Shown here: in pieces, positions 1 to 7,740 of the stretch | Position numbering within the stretch: position 1 is the first letter of the stretch | Layout of the letters: the number at the start of each line of letters is the position of its first letter | Assembly: GCF_001814775.1 (NCBI RefSeq) | Contig: NZ_KV817804.1 | Location: 64,989-104,593, forward strand | Direction: 5' to 3' | DNA from: Streptococcus sp. HMSC067H01 | GTDB taxonomy: Bacteria; Bacillota; Bacilli; Lactobacillales; Streptococcaceae | Length of the DNA stretch: 39,605 bases | Translations under genes and position numbers: made by a program | The notes under the pieces: model-generated | What the model saw: the letters and a program-made list of their open reading frames with translations, nothing else | Database searches by the model: none | What the model was told of the DNA's origin: nothing

Positions 1-34
1 CAGACTTTGTGGCTCAGGTTGACAAATCACAATT
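1..34 (+). repeat. Direct repeat in hsdS 3' constant region, copy 1
   Basis: These 34 bases are identical to 3466-3499 in the same orientation, 3465 bp apart, and diverge just after. The repeat probably extends left beyond the window, since upstream sequence is constant-region coding. Recombination between the two copies would remove a circle carrying the toxin-antitoxin pair, the recombinase and the spare hsdS genes. Confidence 0.9.
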
Positions 35-104
35 GGCAATCCAAAAATCACTAGAAGAACTTGAAACTTTGAAGAAATCCCTCATGCAAGAGTATTTTGG
101 CTGA
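3..104 (+). CDS. hsdS: HsdS specificity subunit, 3' end only (type I restriction-modification)
   Basis: The left edge cuts this gene, and 33 residues plus a TGA stop are visible. They start DFVAQVDKSQ and continue into a long charged helix ending MQEYFG, which is the usual C-terminal constant region of streptococcal HsdS proteins. HsdS recognises the DNA target and docks HsdM and HsdR. The first 34 bases of the window recur inside the downstream hsdS at 3466-3499, so this is probably the expressed hsdS, followed by the recombinase module and spare specificity genes. The hsdM gene should lie to the left, outside the window. The target-recognition domains cannot be judged from this fragment. 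Confidence 0.85.
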   Translation, partial: DFVAQVDKSQLAIQKSLEELETLKKSLMQEYFG

Positions 105-114
105 TATTCTATCA

Positions 115-143
115 TTGTAATTACGGTAATTATTTGTTATAAT
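115..143 (+). promoter_or_regulatory. Promoter of the antitoxin-toxin operon with tandem repeats in the spacer
   Basis: There is a -35-like TTGTAA at 115-120, a 17-bp spacer, and an extended -10 (TG at 135-136, TATAAT at 138-143). The spacer contains GTAATTAC (117-124, itself a palindrome) followed by GTAATTAT (126-133), spaced 9 bp apart. This arrangement would suit binding by the AbrB-like antitoxin for autoregulation; that role is inferred. A strong ribosome binding site, AAAGGAGGA, follows at 149-157. Confidence 0.65.
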
Positions 144-163
144 ACTTCAAAGGAGGAAATCAG

Positions 164-400
164 ATGGTAGTAAAAACAAGAAAACAAGGAAATTCAATCA
201 CCATCACCATTCCAAGCGAATTCAATATTCCAAGTGGTGTTAAATACGAAGCAAAATTGTTACCAAGTGGTGAAATTATCTTTACTCCTGAAGAGTCTGG
301 ACATCAGATTTCTTATGTATCTGATGATGCCTTTGACTTAAATTTGGACAAAATTTTTGACGAATACGATGATGTTTTCAAAGCTTTGGTGGAAAAATGA
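164..400 (+). CDS. tvrA: AbrB/MazE-type antitoxin of the tvr-like locus
   Basis: This is a 78-residue protein. The N-terminal half (about residues 1-40) has the swapped-hairpin AbrB pattern, with VVKTRKQGNSITITIPSEF followed by a short strand and EIIFTPEE. The acidic C-terminal tail (about 55-78, many D and E) is typical of the toxin-binding part of an antitoxin. It overlaps the toxin start by four bases (ATGA), so the two are translationally coupled. The gene sits between hsdS and a tyrosine recombinase, exactly as tvrA does in the pneumococcal tvr/SpnIV locus. It probably neutralises the Doc-like partner and represses their shared promoter. Family assignment is by motif and context; the symbol follows the pneumococcal name from memory. 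Confidence 0.8.
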   Translation: MVVKTRKQGNSITITIPSEFNIPSGVKYEAKLLPSGEIIFTPEESGHQISYVSDDAFDLNLDKIFDEYDDVFKALVEK

Positions 401-810
401 CAGTCTATCTAACAGAAAGGCAAATTGAAAAAATCAATGCTTTAGCAATTCAACGGTATTCACCTAATGAAAAAATTCAAACAGTTAGTCCTTCTGCCTT
501 AAATATGATTGTCAATTTACCAGAACAATTTGTCTTCGGTAAACCTCTTTATCCAACAATTTTTGATAAGGCAACGATACTATTTGTCCAATTGATCAAG
601 AAGCATGTTTTTGCCAACGCTAATAAACGAACTGCTTTCTTCGTTTTGGTGAAATTTCTACAGTTAAATGGTTATCGTTTTTCTGTAACGGTTGAAGAAG
701 CGGTCGATATGTGTGTAACTATCGCAGTAGAATCCTTAACAGATGAAAGGTTATCTAGCTACACCAAATGGGTATCTGAACATTCATTTAAAACTAATGG
801 CAAAAATTAA
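397..810 (+). CDS. tvrT: Doc-type toxin (Fic/Doc fold)
   Basis: This 137-residue protein has the Doc core motif HVFANANKRTA at about residues 69-79. In the Doc family the histidine, the acidic or amide residue, and NKR bind phosphate. Doc enzymes phosphorylate elongation factor Tu and so halt translation. The usual motif is HxFxDxNKR; here the D position is N (HVFANANKR), which occurs in some Fic/Doc proteins and may change activity. The protein is full length for the family. Its start overlaps the antitoxin stop. A strong hairpin terminator follows at 851-899, so the pair is a separate operon. Its likely role is to stabilise the excisable recombinase module against loss; that role is inferred from context. 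Confidence 0.82.
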   Translation: MTVYLTERQIEKINALAIQRYSPNEKIQTVSPSALNMIVNLPEQFVFGKPLYPTIFDKATILFVQLIKKHVFANANKRTAFFVLVKFLQLNGYRFSVTVEEAVDMCVTIAVESLTDERLSSYTKWVSEHSFKTNGKN

Positions 811-850
811 GCTTGAGTGTTTAAATCCTATAAGTAAAAAATAGATAAAC

Positions 851-899
851 AGACAGTATTAGAATTCTGTAATACAGAAAACTAATATTGTCTCTTTTT
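851..899 (+). terminator. Terminator after the toxin gene (nested hairpin)
   Basis: The outer stem AGACAGTATTAG (851-862) pairs with CTAATATTGTCT (882-893) with one G-T pair. An inner hairpin TTCTG/CAGAA lies at 865-879. A T-rich run follows at 893-899. It separates the toxin-antitoxin operon from the recombinase gene. Confidence 0.8.
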
Positions 900-924
900 A
901 TTGAAATAATGAAAGTGAGAATTT

Positions 925-1890
925 ATGGAAACAAAAGTGACAATCATCATTCAAGAAATGCTACCCCTTTTAAACAATGCACAATTACTAGCATTGCGGG
1001 AGATTTTAGAGCGCCATTTAGTGAATGGTATAAATCAACAGAAGTATACGAATAATTCCTTGTTAGCCTTGTTCATTACTGCTAAACAGGTGGAGGGTTG
1101 TAGTGCAAAAACCATTCGTTATTATCAAAGAACCATTGAAAATTTATTTACAAGCATAAAGCAGTCTGTAACACAACTGACAACAGATGATTTGAGAAGT
1201 TATCTAGCACAGTATCAGTCAAAAAAAGATTGTAGTAAAGCAAACTTGGACAATATCCGACGCATCCTATCTTCATTTTTTGCATGGTTAGAGCAAGAGG
1301 AGTACATTATCAAAAATCCAATTCGACGGATTAAAAAAATAAAGACAGAACAAACTGTAAAGGAAACTTATACGGATGAACATCTTGAAATCATGCGAGA
1401 TAATTGTGAGAACCTAAGAGATTTGGCAATGATCGATCTACTAGCTTCAACAGGAATGCGCGTGGGAGAACTTGTTCAACTGAATCGCTCAGATATTGAC
1501 TTTGAAAATCGTGAATGTGTTGTATTTGGGAAAGGTAAAAAGGAAAGACCTGTTTATTTTGATGCTCGTACGAAAATCCATTTAAAAAACTATATCAAAA
1601 GCAGAGAAGATAATCATCCAGCTCTTTTTGTTACCTTGCTTGGAAAAGCCCAAAGACTCGGAATAGCTGGCGTTGAGATTCGATTAAGAAAGTTAGGTCA
1701 AAAGCTTGGAATCCAAAAGGTCCACCCTCATAAATTCAGAAGAACACTAGCAACAAAGGCAATTGATAAGGGAATGCCTATCGAACAAGTCCAAAAACTG
1801 CTAGGTCACAGCAAAATTGACACAACCTTAGCCTATGCTATGGTCAACCAAAGTAATGTCAAACATTCCCATCAGAAATTCATCTCTTAA
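925..1890 (+). CDS. tvrR: Tyrosine recombinase of the hsdS-shuffling locus (TvrR/CreX-like)
   Basis: This 321-residue XerC/D-like recombinase has a SAM-like core-binding domain (about 45-135) and a C-terminal catalytic domain (about 145-315). Visible active-site positions are R in STGMRVGEL, K in GKGKKERP, HPHKFRRT (H-x-x-R), H in LGHSKIDTT, and Y in the following AYA. It resembles the recombinases next to pneumococcal phase-variable hsdS genes. It lies between direct repeats in hsdS copies rather than beside a phage, so it most likely drives hsdS rearrangement. Its stop at 1888-1890 is four bases from a 49-bp repeat. The ribosome binding site is weak (AAAGTGAGA). A separate promoter is not obvious. 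Confidence 0.88.
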   Translation: METKVTIIIQEMLPLLNNAQLLALREILERHLVNGINQQKYTNNSLLALFITAKQVEGCSAKTIRYYQRTIENLFTSIKQSVTQLTTDDLRSYLAQYQSKKDCSKANLDNIRRILSSFFAWLEQEEYIIKNPIRRIKKIKTEQTVKETYTDEHLEIMRDNCENLRDLAMIDLLASTGMRVGELVQLNRSDIDFENRECVVFGKGKKERPVYFDARTKIHLKNYIKSREDNHPALFVTLLGKAQRLGIAGVEIRLRKLGQKLGIQKVHPHKFRRTLATKAIDKGMPIEQVQKLLGHSKIDTTLAYAMVNQSNVKHSHQKFIS

Positions 1891-1894
1891 GTGC

Positions 1895-1943
1895 AAATCC
1901 CGATATTTCGAGGAGGTGGTTGCGTGAAGAAAGTGAAGTTGGG
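1895..1943 (+). repeat. 49-bp direct repeat, copy 1 (5' of half-hsdS)
   Basis: This copy matches 2392-2440 at 47 of 49 positions (differences at 1918 and 1935). It carries the AATCCCGATATTTCG core, the GAGGAGG ribosome binding site and the first codons of hsdS. Read in frame, its first part encodes KSRYFEEVVA and a stop, which is the end of another hsdS fragment left stranded directly after the recombinase gene. Confidence 0.9.
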
Positions 1944-2424
1944 GCAATTGGTTTCTATTCAAACTGGCAAATTGGATGCTAATGAGGCAGTTCCTGGAGG
2001 TAAGTATCCATTTTTTACAACAGCAAAAGAAATTTCTTGTATTAATGAATACGCTTATGACGATGAAGTCGTTTTAGTAGCAGGAAATGGGGATTTAAAT
2101 GTTAAGTATTATAAAGGTAAATTTAATGCTTATCAGAGAACCTATATTTTGACTAGTAATTCTAATGTAAGAATGAAATATTTATACTACTTTCTTGATA
2201 AGTACATTGAAGTTTTACGATATCAATCAATTGGAGGAGTTATAAAGTATATTAAGCTCAATAATTTATCAGATGCACAGATTCCAATGAGAAGTACTAT
2301 TGAACAAGATAAAATTATTAGAATATTAGAAAAGTTAGACAATGAAATTATAATTAGAAATAAACAACTTAGTGAACTTTCTAACCTTGTAAAATCCCGA
2401 TATTTCGAGGAGGTAGTTGCGTGA
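1924..2424 (+). CDS. hsdS: Half-length HsdS (one target-recognition domain)
   Basis: The protein has 166 residues if translation begins at GTG 1924. That start is chosen because it has GAGGAGGT just upstream and its N-terminus (KKVKLGQL) matches the next hsdS. An upstream GTG at 1891 would only translate the repeat. It contains one target-recognition domain (about 1-130) and the conserved helix that begins LSNLVKSR, then stops after YFEEVVA. A complete HsdS has two such domains and about 380-400 residues, so this is half a gene. It could be a store of 5' recognition sequence, or form a dimer that recognises a palindrome. Its stop overlaps the next start (GTGA). Confidence 0.8.
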   Translation: MKKVKLGQLVSIQTGKLDANEAVPGGKYPFFTTAKEISCINEYAYDDEVVLVAGNGDLNVKYYKGKFNAYQRTYILTSNSNVRMKYLYYFLDKYIEVLRYQSIGGVIKYIKLNNLSDAQIPMRSTIEQDKIIRILEKLDNEIIIRNKQLSELSNLVKSRYFEEVVA

Positions 2425-2440
2425 AGAAAGTAAAGTTGGG
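2383..2440 (+). repeat. 49-bp direct repeat, copy 2, joined to the central hsdS repeat
   Basis: Bases 2392-2440 repeat 1895-1943. Bases 2383-2401 (AACCTTGTAAAATCCCGAT) also recur at 2949-2967 in the middle of the next hsdS. This segment therefore combines the end-of-half and the start-of-gene repeats, and it encodes LSNLVKSR. It is a natural crossover point for swapping recognition domains. Confidence 0.88.
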
Positions 2441-3557
2441 TGATCTTGGAAAAATTATTACAGGAAATACACCTAGTAAAAAAACATTAGAATTTTATGA
2501 TAGTAATGATATCCCTTTTATAAAACCAGATGACTTTAAAACTATAGATGAAATTTCGTTATCAAAAGGAAATAAAAACTATATATCTGAGAATGCACGA
2601 AACAGTGCCAGAATCGTCCCCAAAAATTCGGTATTAGTAACTTGTATAGGTATAATTGGTAAAGTTATGATTTCTGAATCTGAATTATCATTTAATCAAC
2701 AAATTAATGCAATTGTTCCGAATGAATTAATTTTATCTAAATATTTAGCATATTTATTGCTATATAATAAACCTAAATTAGATTTTATTTCCAATGCCCC
2801 CGTTGTCCCAATAATCAATAAAACTCAATTTTCGGAGTTTGAGGTTACGTTCCATGAAAATATTGATGTTCAAGAAAAGATTATACAAAATTTAGAGAAT
2901 TTAGATAATCAGATTTTAAAAAGAAGACATCAATCTAAATTACTCTCAAACCTTGTAAAATCCCGATTTAACGAGATGTTTGGGGATCCTGTTTTGAATG
3001 AAATGGGTTGGGATAAACATGCTTTAAAGGAATTTGGAATATGGAAAAGCGGTGGAACTCCTAAAAGAAATGAAGAAGAATTTTTTAGAGGAAATATTCC
3101 TTGGATTACATCAGGAGAACTAGAACATAAGTACATTGAAGATTCTTTTGAAAAAATTTCAGAAAAGGCAATTGAGTGTAGTTCTGCAAAAATAATTGAA
3201 AAAGGGAGCTTATTGCTAGGTATGTATGATACTGCGGGTTTAAAATCGTCAATCAATACTAAAGTAATGTCTTGTAATCAAGCTATTGCTTTCGCAAAAT
3301 TAGATGATAAAATCACGAATACTATATATGTTTATTATGTAATTCAAAATTTACGATCCATGCTATTGAATCAACAAAGAGGCGTACGTCAAAAAAATTT
3401 TAACTTATCGATGATTAAAAATATTTCCATTCCCCTCCCCCCTCTTTCCCTCCAAAACGAGTTCGCAGACTTTGTGGCTCAGGTTGACAAATCACAATTT
3501 GCTTGTCAGATGGATATAAAACTGTGGAGAAATAGCTTAAAATCTAGTATAATATAG
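2421..3557 (+). CDS. hsdS: HsdS with two target-recognition domains and a divergent C-terminus
   Basis: This 378-residue protein starts at GTG 2421 with GAGGAGG at 2407-2413. Domain 1 spans about residues 1-165. The central conserved segment LSNLVKSRFNEMFGDP lies at about 175-190, and domain 2 at about 195-345, ending in the constant FADFVAQVDKSQ. Directly after the 34-bp repeat the coding sequence changes: the canonical helix ending MQEYFG (seen at 3-104) is replaced by about 20 unrelated residues ending SLKSSII. The sequences differ outright, so this is not a frameshift. The likely reading is a spare copy whose 3' end was cut by recombination. It may still be translated. The domains are AT-rich, as expected for exchanged cassettes. 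Confidence 0.85.
   Translation: MKKVKLGDLGKIITGNTPSKKTLEFYDSNDIPFIKPDDFKTIDEISLSKGNKNYISENARNSARIVPKNSVLVTCIGIIGKVMISESELSFNQQINAIVPNELILSKYLAYLLLYNKPKLDFISNAPVVPIINKTQFSEFEVTFHENIDVQEKIIQNLENLDNQILKRRHQSKLLSNLVKSRFNEMFGDPVLNEMGWDKHALKEFGIWKSGGTPKRNEEEFFRGNIPWITSGELEHKYIEDSFEKISEKAIECSSAKIIEKGSLLLGMYDTAGLKSSINTKVMSCNQAIAFAKLDDKITNTIYVYYVIQNLRSMLLNQQRGVRQKNFNLSMIKNISIPLPPLSLQNEFADFVAQVDKSQFACQMDIKLWRNSLKSSII
2949..2967 (+). repeat. Central hsdS repeat (19 bp)
   Basis: AACCTTGTAAAATCCCGAT here is identical to 2383-2401. Its last 10 bases also occur at 1895-1904. It lies between the two recognition domains and encodes NLVKSR. It is in the same orientation as all other copies. Confidence 0.88.
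3466..3499 (+). repeat. Direct repeat in hsdS 3' constant region, copy 2
   Basis: This is identical to bases 1-34. Beyond it the two hsdS genes share no further sequence, which marks a recombination boundary inside the coding region. Confidence 0.9.
3525..3553 (+). promoter_or_regulatory. Possible hsdR promoter inside the end of hsdS
   Basis: A TATAAT lies at 3548-3553. A weak -35 (TGGAGA, 3525-3530) sits at 17-bp spacing. It overlaps the divergent 3' end of hsdS. It would give hsdR a promoter independent of the shuffling genes. Confidence 0.4.
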
Positions 3558-3585
3558 CTATCTATTTAATCAAAGTGAGAGAAAA

Positions 3586-6500
3586 ATGGGAAATTTTGAT
3601 TTTCTTTTAAATAACAAGGAGTATGAATCTTTTTCGAGGCCCTGTATAGAAGCTGAAAATATGATTGGGACATCCACTGTAGCGACAGCTTTCATGGCTC
3701 GTCGTGCCTTAGAACAAGCTGTTCATTGGATTTATAGCCATGATTCCTATTTGGAAGCCCCTTATCGTGCTACCTTGTCTTCATTAGTTTGGGATGATGA
3801 CTTTAGAGAAATCGTAGATCCAGAGCTTCATAGTCAGATGGTTCTCTTGATACGCTGGGGCAATCATGCTGCTCATGGTGGGGAGATCAAGGAACGTGAA
3901 GCCATTTTAGCCTTACATCATTTGTACCAGTTCGTAAACTTTATTGATTACTGCTACAGCAATGAGTTTGTGGAACGTTTTTTTGACGAGAAGTTATTGC
4001 CAATTTCAGAGAATGTCAAGAAAAGAGAAACACCACAAGCCATGGTGGAACTGCAAGACAGTTTACCTGTTATGCCTGACTTTCATGAACAAATGGCTGT
4101 ACAGTCCTTGGAAGTTCAAGAGAATTATACAGAAAAACGTGAAACTGCTGCTCAACGGCAAGAGGTTTCCTTTCATATCGATCAGTTATCTGAGGCTGAG
4201 ACGAGAAAACTCTTTATTGACATTGATTTACGCTTAGCAGGTTGGAAATTTGAAGAAAATTGTCGAGTTGAAGTCGCTGTTAATGGACTGAAACACGGCT
4301 CGGGAACAGGTTATTGTGATTACGTTCTTTATGGTAAAAATGGAAAGATTTTAGCAATTATTGAAGCTAAAAAGGCTGCAGTTAATCCAGAAGTCGGTGA
4401 AGTACAAGTCAAGGAATATGCTAATGCGCTAGAGGAAAAAATAGGTTACCAACCGATTTGTTTTATTACAAATGGCCTCAAGCACTACATTCTTGATGGT
4501 GTAAATCGTCGTCAGGTTGCAGGATTCTATTCTCAAGAAGAATTGCAATTATTGATGGACAGACGACATTTGCAAAAACCACTGGAGGATATTTCTAGTA
4601 AAATCAGAGACGATATCTCTGGACGTTATTACCAGAAACATGCGATTGCAAGTGTTTGTGAGGCTTTTTCCAACAATAGAAGACAAGCTCTTTTGGTAAT
4701 GGCAACTGGTTCTGGGAAAACTAGAACAGCAGTCTCTCTTGTTGATATCCTATCACGTCACAATTGGGTAAAAAATGTTCTCTTTCTAGCTGACCGAACA
4801 TCTCTTGTGAAACAAGCCTATGATTCATTTAGGAAATTACTTCCAGATCTTTCGGTTTGTAACTTTTTAGAGGATAAAGCTGGAGCACGATCAAGTCGTA
4901 TGGTGTTTTCTACTTATCCAACCATGATTGGAGCTATTAGCGATCAGGAAGAAGTCATTCAACGCCCTTTTACTGTTGGTCATTTTGATCTTATCATTAT
5001 TGACGAGTCCCACCGCTCTATTTATCAAAAATACAAGACAATTTTTGATTATTTTGATGCTAGAATCGTAGGCTTAACGGCCACACCTCGTCAGGACCTT
5101 GATAAAAACACTTATGGATTTTTTAACTTGGAAAATGGTGTTCCTACCTATGCTTATGATCTTGAAAAGGCTGTTGAGGATGGATACTTGGTATCCTATC
5201 ATTCGATTGAAACCAAGTTAGAATTACCTACAGATGGGCTTCATTACGATGATCTATCCCAAGAAGATAAAGAATATTTTGATAGCCAATTTGAAGATGA
5301 TAGTCTAGAAAAAGACATTGATGCTGGAGCTTTTAATTCCTTTATTTTTAATAAAGGTACAGTAGAGATTGTTCTAGATGAACTAATGACGAGAGGGATT
5401 CAGACGGCTTCGGGTGATGAGATTGGAAAAACTATCATCTTTGCCAAGAATCATCACCATGCGGAATATATTAGACAGATTTTTAATAAACGATATCCTG
5501 AAAAGGGGTGCGACTATGCTCAGGTGATTGATTACAGTATTAAACATTATCAGACCTTGATTGATGATTTTAAAATCAAAGAGAAATACCCTCAAATTGC
5601 AATTTCAGTTGACATGTTGGATACAGGTATTGATGTTCCAGAGGTTGTCAATTTAGTCTTTTTCAAGAAAGTGCGATCAAAAACAAAATTTTGGCAGATG
5701 ATTGGTCGAGGAACGCGTCTCTGTAAAGATTTGTTTGGACCTGATCAGGATAAGGAAAACTTCTTGGTATTTGATTATGGTGACAACTTTGAATACTTCA
5801 AAGCAGATCCGAGAGAAGGAAATGGACGTCATATTGTTCCCTTGGCACAGCGTTTGTTTAATATCAAGGTGGACTTGATTCATGAACTGCAGGATCTTCA
5901 CTATCAAGAGGATACATTTGCAAGAGAGTATCGTCAGCAACTGGTCTCAGAACTTCATAGACATGTAGAGGACTTGAATGAGTTAGACTTTAGGGTTCGT
6001 ATGGTCCTAGATACGGTGTATACATATAAGAAATTAGAAAATTGGCAAAATCTTACAACGATTTCATGTGAAAATCTTCATACTCATATATCTCCTCTCA
6101 TGTTTGATGAAGATAAAGAAAATGAAATGGCGAGACGATTTGATTTATGGATGTTAGAAATTCAAGTTGGACAATTGACCTCTAAGCCATCAAGGACTCA
6201 TATATCTCAAGTTATGAAAACTGCTCAGGCTCTTGCTTCTGTTGGCAATATCCCTCAGGTCTTTGCACAGGCTGAAATTATCAGGAAAGTTCAAGAACCT
6301 GAATTTTGGGAGGAAGTAAGCTTGTCTGAACTTGAAAAAATACGTCTTTCTCTAAGGGATTTATTGCAATTCTTAGATAAAACGAGTCGAAAAGTATATT
6401 ATGTCAATTTTGAAGATCGAATTCTTTCTACTGTTTATGAAACCACTCCTTATTTGCAGGTAAATGATCTTCGATCCTATAACGAAAAAGTTGAGCATTA

Positions 6501-6936
6501 TTTGAAAGCTCATTTGGATGAGGAAGCAATTTCTAAATTGTATCATAACAAGAAGTTGACTCCTCAAGATTTATTAGCTTTAGAAACTCTATTATGGGAA
6601 AAATTAGGAAGTAAAACTGACTATCAGCAGCACTATGAGAACAAGGCTATTCCTAGATTGGTTCGTGAGATTATTGGTTTGAATAGAGAGGCCGCTAATC
6701 AAGTGTTTTCTAAGTTCTTGTCAGATGAAAGCCTTAATGCTAAGCAAATTTCTTTTGTGAAATTGATTGTCGATTATGTCGTTGAAAATGGTTATATGGA
6801 TAAGTCTATCCTGACACAAGAACCGTTTAAATCTTATGGATCCGTACAAGTACTATTTCAACATCAAATACCAGTATTGAGGAATATTGTCCAAACAATT
6901 GACTTAATCAATAATCGTGCCGAAGAAGTAGCTTGA
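3586..6936 (+). CDS. hsdR: HsdR, type I restriction endonuclease subunit
   Basis: This 1116-residue ATP-dependent translocase and nuclease cuts unmodified DNA in complex with HsdM and HsdS. The N-terminus (about 8-125) resembles DUF4145. A PD-(D/E)xK nuclease follows, with CDYVLY at about 244 and IIEAKKA at about 257-263. Helicase motif I is ATGSGKT (about 373-380), motif II DESH (about 471), motif III TATP (about 498), and motif VI GRGTR (about 706). A C-terminal EcoEI-type region follows. The length is normal and no interruption is seen. It lies last in the locus, as in the pneumococcal tvr system, and is followed after 19 bases by a nucleotidyltransferase gene in the same direction. Confidence 0.95.
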   Translation: MGNFDFLLNNKEYESFSRPCIEAENMIGTSTVATAFMARRALEQAVHWIYSHDSYLEAPYRATLSSLVWDDDFREIVDPELHSQMVLLIRWGNHAAHGGEIKEREAILALHHLYQFVNFIDYCYSNEFVERFFDEKLLPISENVKKRETPQAMVELQDSLPVMPDFHEQMAVQSLEVQENYTEKRETAAQRQEVSFHIDQLSEAETRKLFIDIDLRLAGWKFEENCRVEVAVNGLKHGSGTGYCDYVLYGKNGKILAIIEAKKAAVNPEVGEVQVKEYANALEEKIGYQPICFITNGLKHYILDGVNRRQVAGFYSQEELQLLMDRRHLQKPLEDISSKIRDDISGRYYQKHAIASVCEAFSNNRRQALLVMATGSGKTRTAVSLVDILSRHNWVKNVLFLADRTSLVKQAYDSFRKLLPDLSVCNFLEDKAGARSSRMVFSTYPTMIGAISDQEEVIQRPFTVGHFDLIIIDESHRSIYQKYKTIFDYFDARIVGLTATPRQDLDKNTYGFFNLENGVPTYAYDLEKAVEDGYLVSYHSIETKLELPTDGLHYDDLSQEDKEYFDSQFEDDSLEKDIDAGAFNSFIFNKGTVEIVLDELMTRGIQTASGDEIGKTIIFAKNHHHAEYIRQIFNKRYPEKGCDYAQVIDYSIKHYQTLIDDFKIKEKYPQIAISVDMLDTGIDVPEVVNLVFFKKVRSKTKFWQMIGRGTRLCKDLFGPDQDKENFLVFDYGDNFEYFKADPREGNGRHIVPLAQRLFNIKVDLIHELQDLHYQEDTFAREYRQQLVSELHRHVEDLNELDFRVRMVLDTVYTYKKLENWQNLTTISCENLHTHISPLMFDEDKENEMARRFDLWMLEIQVGQLTSKPSRTHISQVMKTAQALASVGNIPQVFAQAEIIRKVQEPEFWEEVSLSELEKIRLSLRDLLQFLDKTSRKVYYVNFEDRILSTVYETTPYLQVNDLRSYNEKVEHYLKAHLDEEAISKLYHNKKLTPQDLLALETLLWEKLGSKTDYQQHYENKAIPRLVREIIGLNREAANQVFSKFLSDESLNAKQISFVKLIVDYVVENGYMDKSILTQEPFKSYGSVQVLFQHQIPVLRNIVQTIDLINNRAEEVA

Positions 6937-6955
6937 ATATAGAAAGAGAAGCACC

Positions 6956-7732
6956 ATGCAAACACAAGAAGAAATGAATATTCTGGTACCTGAAAAACTA
7001 GCGGAAATTGAACGTGATTATGATGTTACCGTATTGTGGGCAATTGAGTCTGGCAGTCGCGCTTGGGGCTTTGAGTCTCCGGATAGTGACTTTGATGTGC
7101 GTTTCATTTACAAGCATAAGCAAGATTTTTATCTTAGTTTGAACAATCATCGCGATGTCATAGAACTACCAATTGACGATACCTGGGATGTGAGTGGCTG
7201 GGATTTGGACAAGGCTTTAAAGTTGCTTTATAAGTCAAATCCAACTCTCTTTGAGTGGTTACAGTCGCCAATCGTTTACCAACAAGACGGAGGCTTTATT
7301 AACCGTATTCGTTCGCTTGTTAGTCAGTATTTTTCAGAGAAAAAGATGCTCCACCATTACTTGAATACTGCTAGAACTCAAATGAATAAGTATCTTTCAG
7401 GAGACAAGGTCAAACCTAAAAAGTACTTCTATGCACTGCGTCCAATTTTAGCCTGTCGTTGGATAGAAAAATATCATTCTGTTCCACCGATTTTGTTTGA
7501 TGATTTAGTGAAAGAATTGCTTCCTGATGAAATGAAAGAGCATGTGTCTATATTGCTTGATATCAAGATAAATGGACCTGAAGGTATGGAAATTGAGCCC
7601 ATTAAGCCCATCCAGGACTACATCATCAAAAATATCCAAGAACTAGATGATTACGTCCAAAGTGTTACCAAGGAGAAGAAAGACTGGGAAGCTCTTAATC
7701 AATTTTTCCTTGAAGAATTAAGTCGTGACTGA
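6956..7732 (+). CDS. Predicted nucleotidyltransferase (YcgL/COG3541-like)
   Basis: This 258-residue protein has the polymerase-beta nucleotidyltransferase signature GSRAWGF (about 32-38) followed by SPDSDFDVRF (about 41-50), where the aspartates bind metal. The rest fits the helical YcgL/RlaP-like family, often annotated as predicted nucleotidyltransferase. Its substrate is unknown. It starts 19 bases after hsdR with an AGAGAAG ribosome binding site, so it could be co-transcribed with the restriction gene. The next gene begins eight bases after its stop. Whether it has a defence role or is simply a neighbour cannot be told from the sequence. Confidence 0.8.
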   Translation: MQTQEEMNILVPEKLAEIERDYDVTVLWAIESGSRAWGFESPDSDFDVRFIYKHKQDFYLSLNNHRDVIELPIDDTWDVSGWDLDKALKLLYKSNPTLFEWLQSPIVYQQDGGFINRIRSLVSQYFSEKKMLHHYLNTARTQMNKYLSGDKVKPKKYFYALRPILACRWIEKYHSVPPILFDDLVKELLPDEMKEHVSILLDIKINGPEGMEIEPIKPIQDYIIKNIQELDDYVQSVTKEKKDWEALNQFFLEELSRD

Positions 7733-7740
7733 GGTTAGAT

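Noticed and set aside
1891..1923. Start of the half-hsdS at GTG 1891
   Set aside because: It would translate the repeat that encodes the tail of another hsdS. GTG 1924 has a strong ribosome binding site and the N-terminus shared with the next hsdS.
1..3557. Inversion-type hsdS switching (as in SpnIII)
   Set aside because: All hsdS parts and repeats found are in the same orientation. No inverted copies were seen within the window.
3500..3557. Frameshift as the cause of the altered hsdS C-terminus
   Set aside because: The bases after the repeat do not resemble the canonical end in any frame, so it is a sequence replacement.
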